Below are positions 63,590 through 64,000 of a stretch of DNA of 64,000 nt, piece after piece. The number at the start of each line of letters is the position of its first letter. The first letter of the stretch is position 1. The notes under the pieces are model-generated. The model did no database searches and was not told where the DNA came from. It saw nothing but the letters and a program-made list of their open reading frames with translations. The position numbers and the translations under genes were made by a program. The stretch lies in assembly GCA_905250075.1 (NCBI GenBank), contig CAJNOP010000002.1, forward strand, positions 3,973,867 to 4,037,866, read 5' to 3'. This DNA is from Rotaria sp. Silwood1 (Eukaryota; Rotifera; Eurotatoria; Philodinida; Philodinidae).

Positions 63590-64000
63590 GATTCACCGCT
63601 TTAAAGCTCATACTTTGGGCATAATTAGGGGACCCTGACACTAGAATAACCCTAAGAGGATTTGGGCCCATGCACCTGTGGGGCTGAGTTATAACCGTTT
63701 TACTCGATTTTTGCCCTAGGGCACTGGTTCACCTGCAAACCAAATCAACGAATTTCGACCTGAAATTTTGTCCACGAAGAGGCCTAATGGCCACTAGAAT
63801 ACCCTGAAAGTTTCGGACAAAACGAATGTATCCTTCTTAAGATATTGACTTCACAATAAATTGCGGGTCTGCTAATTCTTTTCGAGAAATAGTCGGTTTT
63901 TGAAAATTCAATATCTTAAGAAGGATACATTTGTTTTGTCCGAAACTTTCAGGGTATTCTAGTGGCCATTAGGCCTCTTCGTGGACAAAATTTCAGGTCG
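63590..64000. mobile_element. GC-richer foldback element running off the right edge
   Basis: 63756-63848 and 63908-64000 are inverted copies, 93 bp each, with about one mismatch; the loop is 59 bp. Arms contain AAATTTTGTCCACGAAGAGG and AAAGTTTCGGACAAAA. The 63590-63755 part is GC-richer than its surroundings and probably belongs to the same element. Near identity of the arms indicates a young insertion. The right end lies outside the window. Confidence 0.85.

Overview
The window is nuclear DNA of an intron-rich, AT-rich animal. The genes are metazoan (PBC-class homeobox, atrophin/RERE, CDK5 activator p35, MED30, WTAP, PPP6C, U2AF1, HSD17B12, PSMD12). Most introns are 45-75 bp, with GT...AG ends and T-rich acceptors. 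A degenerate tract of the hexamer TGTGGG at 57.77-57.90 kb is the unit I recall as the bdelloid rotifer telomere repeat. With the gene style this suggests a bdelloid rotifer, but that is an inference. All gene models were joined by hand; for every intact model the summed exon lengths are a multiple of three.

Layout. 0-4.9 kb: two tandem VPS4-type AAA ATPases; the first runs off the left edge with normal catalytic residues, the second has lost several of them. 6.7-9.6 kb: a divergent pair, an intronless peroxisomal 2-hydroxyacid oxidase and a five-exon FAD oxidoreductase. 13.4-14.3 kb: a four-helix membrane protein. 14.9-19.2 kb: two tandem PBC homeobox genes, the second shortened and altered in the recognition helix. 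20.2-21.3 kb: a foldback element carrying a second palindromic element. 21.5-23.2 kb: a four-exon gene I do not recognise. 24.2-37.2 kb (minus strand, tightly packed): RERE, PPP6C and U2AF1. 37.5-38.8 kb: HSD17B12, head to head with U2AF1. 42.3-44.8 kb: CDK5 activator and MED30, tail to tail. 48.3-49.6 kb: WTAP. 51.7-52.56 kb: the C-terminal half of a DUF4139 protein cut by an assembly gap.

52.6-59.9 kb is a degenerate, repeat-rich block. It holds hairpin elements, a perfect 40-bp palindrome, a broken G3BP-like gene, a hAT-like element nested in another inside a former exon with target-site duplications at both levels, and the telomere-like tract. 60.0-62.9 kb is a complete PSMD12 with a foldback element in its long intron. 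The right edge holds a nearly identical 93-bp inverted repeat.

The gene set is mostly housekeeping and regulatory: ESCRT disassembly (VPS4), transcriptional control (PBX, RERE, MED30), RNA processing and m6A (U2AF1, WTAP), signalling (PPP6C, CDK5 activator), lipid elongation (HSD17B12), peroxisomal oxidation and the proteasome lid. No tRNA, rRNA, CRISPR array, retrovirus-like element or LINE was recognised. The most unusual items are the decayed VPS4 paralog, the altered PBX copy with a fossil homeobox exon in its neighbour's intron, the nested foldback and hAT-like elements, and the G-rich/C-rich telomere-like junction.
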